Assembly (NCBI GenBank): GCA_002786025.1
Contig: NHNW01000062.1
Location: forward strand, 162,498-226,497
DNA: 64,000 nucleotides
From: Zasmidium citrigriseum
Lineage: Eukaryota > Ascomycota > Dothideomycetes > Mycosphaerellales > Mycosphaerellaceae
Direction: 5' to 3'
Part shown: positions 45,751 through 55,780 of the stretch, in pieces
How the letters are laid out: each line of letters starts with the position of its first letter
Position numbering within the stretch: the stretch's first letter is position 1
Notes under the pieces: model-generated
What the model was told of the DNA's origin: nothing
Database searches by the model: none
What the model saw: only the letters and a program-made list of their open reading frames with translations
Made by a program: the position numbers and the translations under genes

Positions 45751-45835
45751 CTACATCATTCTCAATCCCCCAAACCCATGCGCCACATTGAAATTCTCCT
45801 GTCTCCGAAGACCGAGTCCCGCCGACAGTCAGGCC
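45751..45835 (-). pseudogene. Relic of a nitrilase C-terminus
   Basis: Read on the minus strand, this encodes L-G-L-R-R-Q-E-N-F-N-V-A-H-G-F-G-G-L-R-M-M and a stop at 45753-45751. The intact nitrilase just upstream (46457-47818) ends L-G-I-R-R-Q-G-N-F-N-V-A-H-G-A-G-G-L-R-M-T-stop. The similarity is at both protein and DNA level, but directly upstream the frame is closed by TGA and no further nitrilase sequence is found. It is therefore a terminal fragment left by a duplication or rearrangement. The 34-base minisatellite lies between the two copies. Confidence 0.8.
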
Positions 45836-46133
45836 GAATATGGCTGTGCAGCAGAAGCCAATCGCCGAGGCCTGAATATTCAAAGAGGATCCACCTGCGT
45901 GTCCACGTGAGACCTGCAATCATGGTAAAGGCTGATGCAGGTCATTCCCGTGAAGTGCTAACAAGCCGGAAGACCGCTCTGAGCCAAATCAGAACCGGAT
46001 GTCGATCCTGCAATGACGGACAACGCTGTGCGAGAAATTTTGGCTGATCCAATGGTATGAGGCCGACCAAGCGACTGGCCGCGAGCCCATGAGTGAACCT
46101 ATTTTGAGAGGCTCATCGGTCTTTGGGATAGCT

Positions 46134-46360
46134 GATCTTCCAATCTGAGAGAAGTGAGGGAGCTCGTCTTCTAATCTGAGGGCAAGAGTAAGATAGTTGA
46201 TCTTCCAATCTAAAGGAAGAGTGAGGCAGCTTACCTCTTAATGTGAGGCGAAGAGTGAGGCAGCTCAACTTCAATGTGAGGCGAAGAGTGAGGGAGCGGA
46301 TCCCCCAATTTGAGGGCATAAGTAAGGGAGCGGATCCTCCAAATTGAGGGGACGAGCGCA
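46134..46360 (-). repeat. 34-base minisatellite array A (about 7 units)
   Basis: Seven diverged direct copies of a 33-34 base unit of the form GATCTTCCAATCTGAGGG-AAGAGTGAGGGAGC. The reverse complement of this unit is the repeat of array B at 53100-53401. It lies about 100 bases beyond the 3' end of the nitrilase. Confidence 0.88.
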
Positions 46361-46456
46361 CGGCGAAGTTTCAGACAACCGTGAAAAGAGCTGCAATCAA
46401 TTAACAAGGGTTTGATTTCCGTATATAGCAAGGCAGTTTGGTTTACCATCAACCCG

Positions 46457-47818
46457 TCACGTCATCCGCAAGCCTCCAGCCCCATGCGCAACATTAAAAT
46501 TCCCCTGCCTCCTGATCCCAAGCCCCGGTGACTCCTCATACTCCCTCTTCCCCTCCTCCTTGACCTCCCTCTCTTTCACCTCCTCGACCCTCCCCTCAAA
46601 AGCCCTCTCAGCCCCCAACCTCTCCCTCCTAACCCTCAAATCAAAAACATCAAATCTCTGATACCCACCCACCACATCATGGAACTGCTTCGGCTCAACA
46701 CAAGCATTCAGATCCAAATTCGCGTATGCAATGCCTTCCTCGCCTTGGACTGTGTCGCCGACTTGGGCGCCGGTGGGGTCGAGGAACATGGAGGCGCCTT
46801 GGGTTAGGGATTCAAGGGTTGATGCGGAGGAGGGGTGGGCTTTGATGAGTTCGTCTGGGCGTGGTCAGTATCGGGTAAAAGGGCATGTATGAGTAGCAGA
46901 TGGGGGCATATACCTTTCATCGCCTGATCCATGAATCCCGAACACATCACACCGAAACACTTCGCTTCGAAGCAATGTGCTGCTGTTCGGGTTCGGTTGG
47001 CTGCGATGTTGTCGTATTGCTTCCCGCCGTCTTCGATTGCCGTTGGTCGTCTCGTCGGCCACACAGCAGGCCAGGTCGTGATGTGTAATTGCTCGCCCTG
47101 CGCCATCAACGCCCTAAAACAACACAACTCAGCAAAGCCCACGGCGCCCCAATAAGGTCTGAACTTACCACCTCGCCAACGGATTCGTATTCTCCCCACA
47201 AATCAAACTCCCCACCCGTCCACACCTCTCCGTCTCCACAACCTCCAACCCCGCCGCATCCCCATTCGCCCACGCCAACTTCTCATAGAACGTCGGCACA
47301 AGCTTTCTTGAATGGTTCACAATTCTCCCCTCATCAGAAATCAAGACCGAAGAGTTGTAGATACACCCAAGAGAAGCGGGACTTCGCTCGTTGAAGCCGA
47401 TGTGGGCGAAGATTTTGCTTTGGGCGCAGGTTCTTTGGAGGAGGGAGATCTCGGGGCCGTTGACCAGGAGGCTTTGGCGGGCGAGGCGCGTGAAGAAGCT
47501 GTGGTTGTCGATTGGGGCGGCGATTGCTGACTGATCTGCATGAGTGGTTTGAGGCCTGGTTCGAGTGAGGTAGACGTACCCAGAGAGGATAAGCAGGAAT
47601 GTAAACTTCAGGGAAAACGACGAGATCAGCTCGATTATTTGCGGCTTCTTGGATTAGACCGATGGTCTTCTGAACTGTCTTTGCTTTGTCGAGGAAGACG
47701 GGCGCCACATTGCAAGCTAGTGAAATAGTTAGCTATGTTTCAATGCTGTCTCTATGAGTTGCGAAGGGCGTTGATTATACTGACCAGCGACTCGGACCTT
47801 CGGTAGCCAGGCGGTCAT
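46457..47818 (-). CDS. Nitrilase (carbon-nitrogen hydrolase family)
   Basis: Five exons on the minus strand (47818-47785, 47716-47580, 47530-47169, 47113-46914, 46854-46457), with introns of 49-68 bases, join in frame to 376 residues. The catalytic triad of the nitrilase superfamily is present: Glu48 in FPEVYIPAYP, Lys133 in SRKLVPT and Cys168 in LICGENTNPLARW. The WAL...ITTWPA and CSGFMD blocks and the C-terminal NFNVAHG motif are typical of fungal aliphatic/aromatic nitrilases. The enzyme would hydrolyse an organic nitrile to an acid and ammonia (or an amide) in the cytosol. The sequence before the C-terminus is a very Glu/Arg-rich helix, encoded by G/A-rich DNA. A relic of its last 20 codons lies about 0.65 kb downstream. 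Confidence 0.92.
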
Positions 47819-48169
47819 GTCGAGAGATTGCTATGCCAATCCAATGCAGCTGCTGCTGAAAAGCGAAAACAGTGGTCCACAATGAATGCTACCAAGAGTG
47901 GAGAGAGAAATCAAGATGATCACCAAAGAGGAGGTGAGGTCGGTCTTCGTGTGGGGTAGCCGAGCCCTGCGCGCCCTATCAAAATTAGCTTCCCAAGCGA
48001 ATTCATGACCAAGACTTAGCGAATACTAGTAGAAAGACCAGGAGGGTGGCATTTTGCGAGATCTGGGAAGCTGTAGATTTATCGTGGTGTACAAACCCTA
48101 GATATAGATAAAACAGCTGGATACTTGACCAGCATTTGCCTGCTTTTTGGTACCCTTCTTTTTACGTGT
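47819..48169. other. Intergenic region
   Basis: Promoter of the nitrilase and 3' flank of the OST subunit gene. No gene seen. Confidence 0.45.
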
Positions 48170-49321
48170 TTAGAAAGGTGGCAGCCAAAAAGGATAGCCA
48201 CCGTTCTTGACCCTGAAAACGCTCAGGAGGAACGAGTAGGTGACAAGGAGGACACCTCCCCAGACAATCACAGCGACTTGCTGAGACTTGGGGTCCGTCA
48301 TACGTGGGACCTTCAACGCTAGGCTAATGGTCGCAAATGCGAGGATGCCATCTGAGCAAGTTAGTGAGTGTGCCCCGCAACCATTGTGATCATGGCTGAA
48401 CTTACACAAAGCAGCAACAATCTGCGTTTCAAGACCGAACTGGTTCTGAAACCCTCCAGCGAAGTAGCTCACGCCACCCTTCCCGTCGGCGGCAACATAT
48501 GGAACTTTCCTAATGTGGTTGAACATGTGTCCACTCGTGAAGAGGAGCACGGCAATCAAGCTAATGGCGGCCCACAGGTTGCGGTTCTGAATGATTGGCA
48601 GAACGTAGGGTGCGGCGACAGTAAGGAAAGTGATTATGCCGAGCACCGCGGTGGTCGTGACGGCGATCTTGACGTATTGAATTGGTCGAACGACGGGAGG
48701 ATGTGGTCGGTCGGGCATCTGTCTCGAGAGCCATTGGTGGACGCTATCGGCTTTGTTGATGCTGTCATATCGATTAGCCTCCTGTAAAGCTTGCAATAAT
48801 GGTTGTGAAGATTTGTAACATACCCAGTGTTGAAGTCCAACCTCTCCATTGGCTTGTCTGGCTTCGCGTGTGGTCCCTCAGTTGGGTGGAAGAGGAGCAT
48901 CACTGGGGCGGTTTGGAGTTGCATCTAATTTCCTACGATCAGCACTACTGCCTGCAAATCCAACATCTCCTTTATTGCTCACCGATTGGAAAGTAGCCTT
49001 GCCATCCAAAAAGTCCAATGTTCCAAAGGCCAATCTCGACTCTGCATTCTTATCCCCCTTGGTCCATGATCTTGCCAACAGCTCCCACTCGGGCTGGAAT
49101 TCGTGGCACAATTGACACCCAAATCTTGCATCCATCGCGGTCAGAAGCACAGCGACTGAATAGTCTCGTGGAGCCTTGGTCAGGGCATCGTAGGAGCGGT
49201 CGTCGAGCTTGATGGGCTGCGGCTTTGCGTGGGCCTCGTTGAATCGTTCGGCGGGCGTCTTCTTGGCTGCCAGAGCCGTCAATGGCAGCAACGCCGCCGA
49301 TACCAGCTGCAAAACCCTCAT
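48170..49321 (-). CDS. OST3: Oligosaccharyltransferase subunit, Ost3/Ost6 family
   Basis: Four exons (49321-48983, 48924-48824, 48761-48406, 48351-48170) give 325 residues. The third exon's acceptor after GACAG at 48762 was chosen because it restores the family junction before HQWLSRQ. A signal peptide (MRVLQLVSAALLPLTALAA) leads a lumenal thioredoxin-like domain whose active site reads RFGCQLCHEF (C69-x-x-C72). After the GPHPPVVRP-like hinge come four membrane segments, as in all Ost3/6 proteins. The subunit sits in the ER membrane within the N-glycosylation complex and uses its CxxC pair to hold substrate cysteines transiently. Ost3 versus Ost6 cannot be separated here; the symbol is for the family. 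Confidence 0.93.
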
Positions 49322-49539
49322 TTTGTTTGTTGTCGATGTGAAGTTCAATGGCAGCTGGGACAGTTGACGTGAGCTCCTGCTCGACGCCAGCTTTCCTCTT
49401 GGCGCTGCTCCACGCTTCTCGGCCGGCTCGGCTCGCGTTTGTTGACACTCGACAACAAACCGCCCGCGCTTCTGACCTCCGCAACAACCACCGCACTCCT
49501 CTCAGATCAGATGCAGCGTATTCAGCACGACACATCCTA

Positions 49540-51579
49540 ATGCCGGCATCGCATTCAGCAGCAACAAAAATGTTGCCCAATACCAAACTACACGAGCAAT
49601 CGCTGCAGAGCTCCGCGCTCGAGCTCAAATACGCGCAGAGTTCGCATCTAGTGGACATTATAGCCAAAGACGAGGACCTTCGTCTCCTTCGCTTCGACAT
49701 ACATATCTTACAGGACGACAACGACGAGCTGAGAGATCTACTCGCGCAAGAAGAGGACCGATCCGAGAAGTTCGAGAAGCTGGTCAACGAGAATCTGGCC
49801 CGAGCAGAGGATGCAGAGGCGCGACTAGCAGACATCGAGGTGGAGTTACGCGCGAGAGACCAGGAAGTTGGCACTCTTCAGGCCGAAGCCAAAGCATTGC
49901 AGACTTCGGCCGCCGACTCGGAGGCCTTCCTGACGGAGAAGCTGGCGTTGACGAGAGAGCTCTCGGTTCTGCGACCGGAGCTCGAACACATGAAAGCACA
50001 GGCTGCATCGACCGAAGCACTAATGACCGAGAAGCTGGAACTGCAGCGACAACTGAGCAACATCCAGTGCGAACTCGAGAACGCCAAGCGAGATTGCAAG
50101 CGAGCCCTGGCTAAGCGACGAAACACCGGGGTTGAGATTGCACAGGAGGAACAAGTCGAGGACTTGAAGCGACAGCTCGCCAAGGAGAAGCGAGCACGAC
50201 AACGCGCCGAAGAAGCCGCCGACACCACGCAGATGGACGTTAACATCGACGATGTGCGAAAGGAGTTGGCACGCGAGAAGCGCGCAAGACAGAAGGCGGA
50301 AGAAGAGCTTGAGGCTGCGCAGGAGAACACACAAGTAGAGGACGTGCGACGGGATCTGCTGAAGGAGAAGAAGGCGAAGGGCAAGCTTGAGGAGGCGCTT
50401 GAGAACTTGAAGGAAGAGTTGGAGAAAGAGAAGAAGGCTGCCGTGAGAGCAGCTAAGCGCGCTGATGGGGTGGCTGGTGTGGATGAGCAATTGGAGGAGC
50501 TAAAGCAGGAACTCGCACAAGAGAGGAAGGAGCGGCAAAAGGCAGAAAAGACGGCCCAGAAAGCTGCCGACGAGTTCGAGGCCCAAAAGGCGACCCTGGA
50601 CGAGAAGCTACAGCAGTTCCGGACGAAACTGCGATCGACCAAAGAGAAGCTCAAAGAGACGGAGGCTGAGCTTGAAGCGGCTCGTGAGGAGGTGGTCAGT
50701 GCCGCTCAGCAGAAGAAGGCCACCAAAGCTGCTCCTGCCGCGAAGAACACCAAGAAGCGGAGTGCTGGCCAGTTCGATGCGGATGCGACGACTTTGGGCA
50801 CTCCCGGAGATGGTCCAGCGGCGAAGCGGAGTCGAAAGGCTGCAGCAGGCATCGGCGACAAGTCGACGTTTTCGATGACGCCGTTCCTTAACAAGACAGC
50901 GAGCATCCTTCCCGATAGTCCGGAAGCCGAAGACCAGGACGATGAGGCGGAGGAGAAGGCTGCTGAAGAGCCAGCTGTGGCGTCTCCCATTGTAGAGAAG
51001 ACAGCTGCAAAGGGCAAGAAGCAGCCTCTTGCACAAGTCTCAGCAAGCGATGCGAACGTCCAGAAGAAGCCTGCGCCTCGTCAACGGAAGCAGAAAGCTG
51101 CGCCTGCTCTCGAGATGGTCACTGAGGAAGCCGAGGATGTCCACAGCCAAGGCCAGGAGAACGCAGCCAAGCCAAAGGCCACGAAAGTAAAGACCAAGAC
51201 CACTGATGGATCGGACGAGAAGCCCGGTGCCGCCGACAAGAAGAAGAAGCGCAAGTCGTTGGTCGACTTCGCCTCGTTCAACCCGGAGCCGGAGACGACG
51301 AAGAAAGAGAAGAAGAGCCGCAAGCTGGGCGGCATGGGCAAGACACTATTCGATGAAGAGGAGGAGAGCGCTGCGCCGACCAAGGCATTGCCTGGCAGAG
51401 CTTTGGTTGGAAGCAGAGGTTTCGGAGCTCTGGGAGCGGGTACCAAGAAGGCAGGCGGATTCTTGGGTAGGAGCAAGATTGGCAGCTCGATTCTGATGAC
51501 CGCTGGCGATGGCAGTGGGTTCCAATTCTCGCCTCTAAAGCGGCAGAGAGGGAACTTGGATGACACTTTGCGCGGGTGA
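49540..51579 (+). CDS. Coiled-coil nuclear-type protein, unknown function
   Basis: The frame is open from ATG 49348, but that lies only 26 bases from the divergent OST start. ATG 49540 (679 residues) or 49570 (669 residues), which begin the alpha-helical region, are likelier starts. Residues about 15-380 form an almost continuous coiled coil with repeated blocks such as VEDLKRQLAKEKRARQRAEE and VRKELAREKRARQKAEE. The C-terminal 300 residues are basic, Lys/Ala/Glu-rich, with nuclear-localisation-like clusters (AAKRSRK, KKKKRKS) and short conserved-looking motifs: STFSMTPFLNKT, ILPDSPEAED, SLVDFASFNPEP, LGGMGKTLFDEEEE and FQFSPLKRQR. The layout recalls kinetochore, spindle or chromatin scaffold proteins, but I do not recognise the family. 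Confidence 0.78.
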   Translation: MPASHSAATKMLPNTKLHEQSLQSSALELKYAQSSHLVDIIAKDEDLRLLRFDIHILQDDNDELRDLLAQEEDRSEKFEKLVNENLARAEDAEARLADIEVELRARDQEVGTLQAEAKALQTSAADSEAFLTEKLALTRELSVLRPELEHMKAQAASTEALMTEKLELQRQLSNIQCELENAKRDCKRALAKRRNTGVEIAQEEQVEDLKRQLAKEKRARQRAEEAADTTQMDVNIDDVRKELAREKRARQKAEEELEAAQENTQVEDVRRDLLKEKKAKGKLEEALENLKEELEKEKKAAVRAAKRADGVAGVDEQLEELKQELAQERKERQKAEKTAQKAADEFEAQKATLDEKLQQFRTKLRSTKEKLKETEAELEAAREEVVSAAQQKKATKAAPAAKNTKKRSAGQFDADATTLGTPGDGPAAKRSRKAAAGIGDKSTFSMTPFLNKTASILPDSPEAEDQDDEAEEKAAEEPAVASPIVEKTAAKGKKQPLAQVSASDANVQKKPAPRQRKQKAAPALEMVTEEAEDVHSQGQENAAKPKATKVKTKTTDGSDEKPGAADKKKKRKSLVDFASFNPEPETTKKEKKSRKLGGMGKTLFDEEEESAAPTKALPGRALVGSRGFGALGAGTKKAGGFLGRSKIGSSILMTAGDGSGFQFSPLKRQRGNLDDTLRG

Positions 51580-52029
51580 GTTGGTCGGGTTTGGAATGGA
51601 GTTGGTGGGACTTTTGCATGCTGGGAGCGGATAATCATGAGGGGCAACAGGACATGGCGTCTGAATGGGTACGGATTGGTAACAGTTGATTTCGTATTGC
51701 AATTGATGCGTTCATCATGCTCTCTCCGACTGATCTTCCGCAGTGACATCTGAAACTACTGGACTCTCGCACCTTCCCGCCACGGTCAGTGCACGTGCCG
51801 GCTTCGCTTTCACTTCCTCTCTCCGACTTCACTCTCCCCCTCACCACACTGCAAACACCACCACCCCTCAACACACCGCGAGCACATCTACGGAGCGCCG
51901 CCAGGCCGCCAAAGCGCAAGTCGGACAGTAAGAGACATTTATGTTACGTCTTTCCGGCAATCATCCTCACTTCCAGCATTAGATCCATCCTTCTCAACGA
52001 GTCTCGCGATATCGTCGCTCGGCTCTCAA
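51580..52029. other. Intergenic region, start of next gene uncertain
   Basis: Open frame sequence of the next gene continues upstream into this stretch from 51789, but it looks non-conserved. No other feature seen. Confidence 0.4.
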
Positions 52030-53006
52030 TGCTTCACTGCTTCGCTCACTGCTTCGCTCACTGCTTCACTCACTTGCCGCGCGCGACTGACCGCGGTCCA
52101 GCCAGAACGACATCCCTTCAAAATGACCTGAATCTTGGATTGCTGCTTTACGACGTACTCAGAGAAAACTACCAAAAGACTGTTTTGGATTCGATGCTGG
52201 ACGAACACGTCTCGTTCGTCTTCGAGAGCCTATGGATTTCAGAGGAGGCCCTCTTTCGGGATTCGGACGTCGATGCACTTGTCGACATCGCCCAGCATGT
52301 GGACGTTCCACATGGAGACCTCACCAGGAAGACTGCAGTGTTCATGCACTAGCCGTCAATCGATCCGCCTCCTGTCGCGCCTCCTGCCGCCCCTCCTCCT
52401 GTCGCGCCGCCCGTGGGAGATGATGTTATCGTCGTTGACGACGACAATGACGTTCTGGTCATTGGTGAGTTTGCCCCTGCTTTACTCCCCCATTCGAAAC
52501 CATGTCATGGCTGACCGAAATAGATCCTACGCTCTTGGATGCTGGACCGCGTCCCAAGCGGAAGACACCTTCTGCGCCGCCCGCCGCGAAGAAGAGAAAG
52601 ACCGACAAGAGGATCCGACAGCGGCCGTTCGATACCATGCTCCACCGCGGCTGCCTCAGCATTGACAGTCTGCTCAAGATGCTTCCGCAGCTCGAGTCAG
52701 AAATATTCATGACTGATATCTACTGCCGCCGGCGCAAGAGCATCAACGACGAGGGCGTTCGCTTACGCGGAAGTGATCCGTACAGCTTTGACAAGGCTTC
52801 ACCACTGCGCCATGCGTACGCTGCCTCACTGCTCGAAATGTCACAAGCGGAGACTATTCTGCTGTGTGGCGTCCATGTTAAACGGTGGTTTGAGGAGAGC
52901 TTTGGCAAGATCAAGCCGGAAATGATCATTCATGATAGGATGGTGAGTTGCTCGCCCAGAGTTTGGATGGATGTTAGCTAAATGTTTGCAGAGAAAGGTC
53001 TTCTAG
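52030..53006 (+). CDS. Protein with SUMO-interacting-type motifs; gene model uncertain
   Basis: I place exons at about 52030-52298, 52353-52464, 52524-52942 and 52992-53006. The last two introns (52465-52523 and 52943-52991) have GTGAGT donors and good acceptors. The first is needed because an in-frame TAG at 52350-52352 would otherwise stop translation; that TAG is also the end of a possible CACTAG acceptor for a 54-base intron starting GTGGAC at 52299, a weak donor. The protein has a helical, acidic N-terminal part (NYQKTVLDSMLDEHVSFVFESLW), a Pro/Ala/Val linker, then GDDVIVVDDDNDVLVID, two hydrophobic-plus-acidic patches like SUMO-interacting motifs. A basic cluster (KRKTPSAPPAAKKRKTDKR) and a conserved-looking C-terminal domain end it. 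Function unknown; nuclear location likely. Confidence 0.55.
52036..52071 (+). repeat. 12-base coding repeat, three copies
   Basis: TGCTTCGCTCAC, TGCTTCGCTCAC and TGCTTCACTCAC in tandem, in frame with the possible start of the gene, encoding Cys-Phe-Ala/Thr-His three times. Confidence 0.9.
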
Positions 53007-53784
53007 ATCGACCATCCTGAGTACATCGGTATCTACGCCAAACCTGACCTAATGATGCATTCAGGCTCTTCTCATCAATTGATGTTGTGTACCCTTAATC
53101 GTCCCCTCAAATTGGAAGATATTGTCCCTCACTTTTCCTCTCAGAGGGTCAGATTAGCTTCCTTACTCGTCCCCTCAGATTTAAAGATTAGCTCCCTCAC
53201 TCGTCCCCTCAGATTGGAGGATTAGCTCCCTCACTCTTTCCTTCAGATGGGAAGATAAGCTCCCTCACTCGTCCCCTTAGATTGGAGGATTTGCTCCCCC
53301 CTCATCCTCTTAGATTGGAACATTAGCTCCCTCACTTGTCCCCTTAGATTGGAAGATTGGCTGCCTTATCTTCCCTTCAGATGGGAAAATGAGCTCTCTC
53401 CAGACTAGCATATAAATTAAGGCCCTTGAAGACTCTAATGTACGCTCAACTTTCAGCGACAAAGTTGGGGATCTTTGGGAACATCTTCCAGTTTGACCAG
53501 GACACCCAATCGTGCACAGGTGATGTCTAGACCCACATGGCGTGCAGAAGGATGCCGAGGCTGAACTTTATCAAGACTGCATCCTGGCCTGTGGTTGTTG
53601 TGCTCCAGGCTCCAAGATATGTCGAAGGACAGAATATGTCTATTTCATGCTGTCATGAGATGTTACCATTGACTAGGACAGGATGACGCTGGACGAGGAG
53701 CATCAAGCTTTAATAACTACATCGACCTGACCGAACTACCAGCCAACTCCACAAGCTCAATCGATAGAATACCAGCTCTAAAAG
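53007..53784. other. Intergenic region with minisatellite
   Basis: Contains array B (separate entry) and, at about 53480-53506, a motif shared in diverged form with 11389-11414. No gene seen. Confidence 0.5.
53100..53401 (+). repeat. 34-base minisatellite array B (about 9 units), inverted relative to array A
   Basis: Nine diverged copies of CGTCCCCTCAGATTGGA plus GGATTAGCTCCCTCACT. This is the reverse complement of the unit at 46134-46360. Copies differ at several positions each, so the array is not recent. Confidence 0.9.
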
Positions 53785-54735
53785 ATGTCGATTAACGTAA
53801 CGATCACACTCCCCATACCCACCGCAACCGCAATTCAACAAGGCGACTTCGATAAAGCGCACCTCTCATCTCTGGTCGTCGACGCAGTGAAAGCCCTCCC
53901 GCTCCTCGGCGGGCCCTCATTCTCCTCCTCGCCACCAGGTTTCGGGGATGATGGACAGTTGACGCCGCCCGCCTTGTCAACGTACGATCCGGACGTTGTG
54001 ACAGTGCGGGACGGGCATACCTCCCGCGCGACCAGCCCGCCGGTGTACACGCCGAACCCTACCGAATACGACGCTTTGCCGTTCAGTTCCGGTCACGGAG
54101 CTGGGGATTTAGAAGGTGTTCGGTATCCAGAGGAAGGCTTCAAAGTCGAGAAGTTCCCCGTCACGGTTATCCAAGAGGGCAAGGGCGTACATCCCATCCA
54201 TGTGAATAGTGGAATGACCGGCGCAGAAGTCATGGGGTTGATCGAGGGGAAGACGGGAGTGGAGGTGGCGAGGCAGAGGGTCAGGTGGGAAGGGAAGGGG
54301 AAGGCGAATGAAGGGGGTGGGGGATTGATCATGGAGAGGACTTTACACTCCGTGAGTTGAAATAATGTTTTGGGGACATGTCTGGTGCTGATGATGTTTT
54401 AGATGGGCATCCGAAAACACCGCCAACTCCACTTAACCGCCCTCTCGGGCCTCGTCTTTCTCGACTCCGATCTCGATTTCTGGGTCCACGTCAAAGGTTG
54501 CGTCTCTGAAAAGAAAGTCCCTGTCCATGCGAGGCTCTCGACGACGACGGTTGAAATGGGGCTGTCGCTGTTTGAGTCGTTTGCTCCGCATGCGCCTTTT
54601 GGACGGAGACAGGCGCGGTTTAAGGGGATGGTGGTTTTTGGAGACGGAGGAAATGAGGTTGTTAGGACAATGGAGGAAATTGGCGTGAGGCAGGGCTGTT
54701 TTGTGCAGTTGGAGATGGTTGTGTTGACTTCGTGA
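53785..54735 (+). CDS. Protein with ubiquitin-like (beta-grasp) segment
   Basis: Exons 53785-54351 and 54403-54735 around intron 54352-54402 give 299 residues. The N-terminal 110 residues are Ser/Pro-rich and disordered-looking. Residues about 118-205, spanning the intron, follow a ubiquitin-like pattern: strand (FPVTVIQ), turn, strand (HPIHVNSGMT), helix (GAEVMGLIEGKTGV), then RQRVRWEGK, the L-x-x-x-x-x-L-x-x-x-G-I region and a final strand LHLTAL. The remaining 95 residues contain alternating strands and a helix (VHVKGCV...VVRTMEEIGVRQGCFVQLEMVV) that may be a second beta-grasp copy. There is no C-terminal Gly-Gly, so conjugation is not expected. I do not recognise the exact family. It may act as an adaptor. 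Confidence 0.7.
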
Positions 54736-55442
54736 GGATTGATTGGGTAAAAGGGTGAGGATGTTGCCTCGTTGCTTAGCATTCTCGTCGGCCTTGCGCT
54801 TGGTTGTGCCGTTATACAGAATAATGTCACGTAGAGTGGGTGCTGCTGGTTCTGGGAATAGAGGGTCGTCGTGCCGTCAGCTTCCAGCTGTTTCGTGTGG
54901 TTCATCATGTTGCTCCTCCTAGCCTTGTCTTCGTTTATAGCTTGTTTTCTCTTCACTTACTGTTCAGTCCTGTCCTCACTTGTAGCTTATACTTCTCTTC
55001 AGTCCTCACTTATAAGCTATCTCTTTTTGGATCTGGTACAGAGGCACTTGTGACTACGGGAGAAGCTGGGAATTACAAATGCTGTCCGATGATGACAATA
55101 CTGAAATAAGATCACAAGAAGCATGATCTAAAAAATTAAAGATCGGAGAAAGTAACTAAACTAGATGAACATCTAAAGTCATTCTTTGCCAAGACAAACA
55201 TGAGCTAGCGGCGGGTAGAAGCGACCCGCTGAAGTGAATGCAATGACGCAGGCACGAGTGAGTTTGGATCGGCGGGGGAAGCGCCTTCTTGATTGCGCGT
55301 TCAAGGCAGGGACGAACAGGGGCTTATCGAGAGGCATTGGAACCTTGGAAGGCGGTCTGGAAGACACATCTTCAAGCAACACAACTGAAGCCTTCAAGCC
55401 AACATCCAGCGACAACAAATCACAACAAATCACATCGCAATC
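54736..55442. other. Intergenic region
   Basis: No gene supported. A pyrimidine-rich stretch with repeats of TCTTCA and CTCACTT-like words lies at 54930-55020. Confidence 0.45.
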
Positions 55443-55780
55443 ATGGCCTCATCCGCGGAGACGAACACGGTGGATTCCAAGGTCCGTTTATTCTCCACAC
55501 CCGAACATATCCCGCCTCCCACTCACACTGCTCCATCTAGACTGCCGTGGAGATACTCGACCCTGCCAACACGATCGAGCCGTCTGCAGAGACTGGCCTC
55601 GGAACGCACTTCGCTTCGTCTTTTTCAGCATCCCAAAAAGAAAACGCTCCCAACAAGCCGCCTGAGACGAAGCTTAGTGAAACTTCGTCCTCCATGACAA
55701 CTGCGCAGCTGCAGCAGGCGGCGGCGGATGCTCAGACGGCGGACCCGAATATCCTGAAGAAGATGGGGAAGCAGTTGTAG
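55443..55780 (+). CDS. Small acidic/Gln-Ala-rich protein, unknown function
   Basis: Two exons (55443-55481 and 55541-55780) around intron 55482-55540 give 92 residues. The start ATG follows an A/C-rich leader, and the intron has a GTCCGT donor and a CATCTAG acceptor. The protein has a Ser/Thr-rich N-terminus, an Asn/Pro-rich middle (KENAPNKPPETK) and a C-terminal amphipathic helix (AQLQQAAADAQTADPNILKKMGKQL). It is hydrophilic, with no signal peptide. It is probably a real small fungal protein, since splicing restores one continuous frame, but no family is recognised. Confidence 0.6.
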
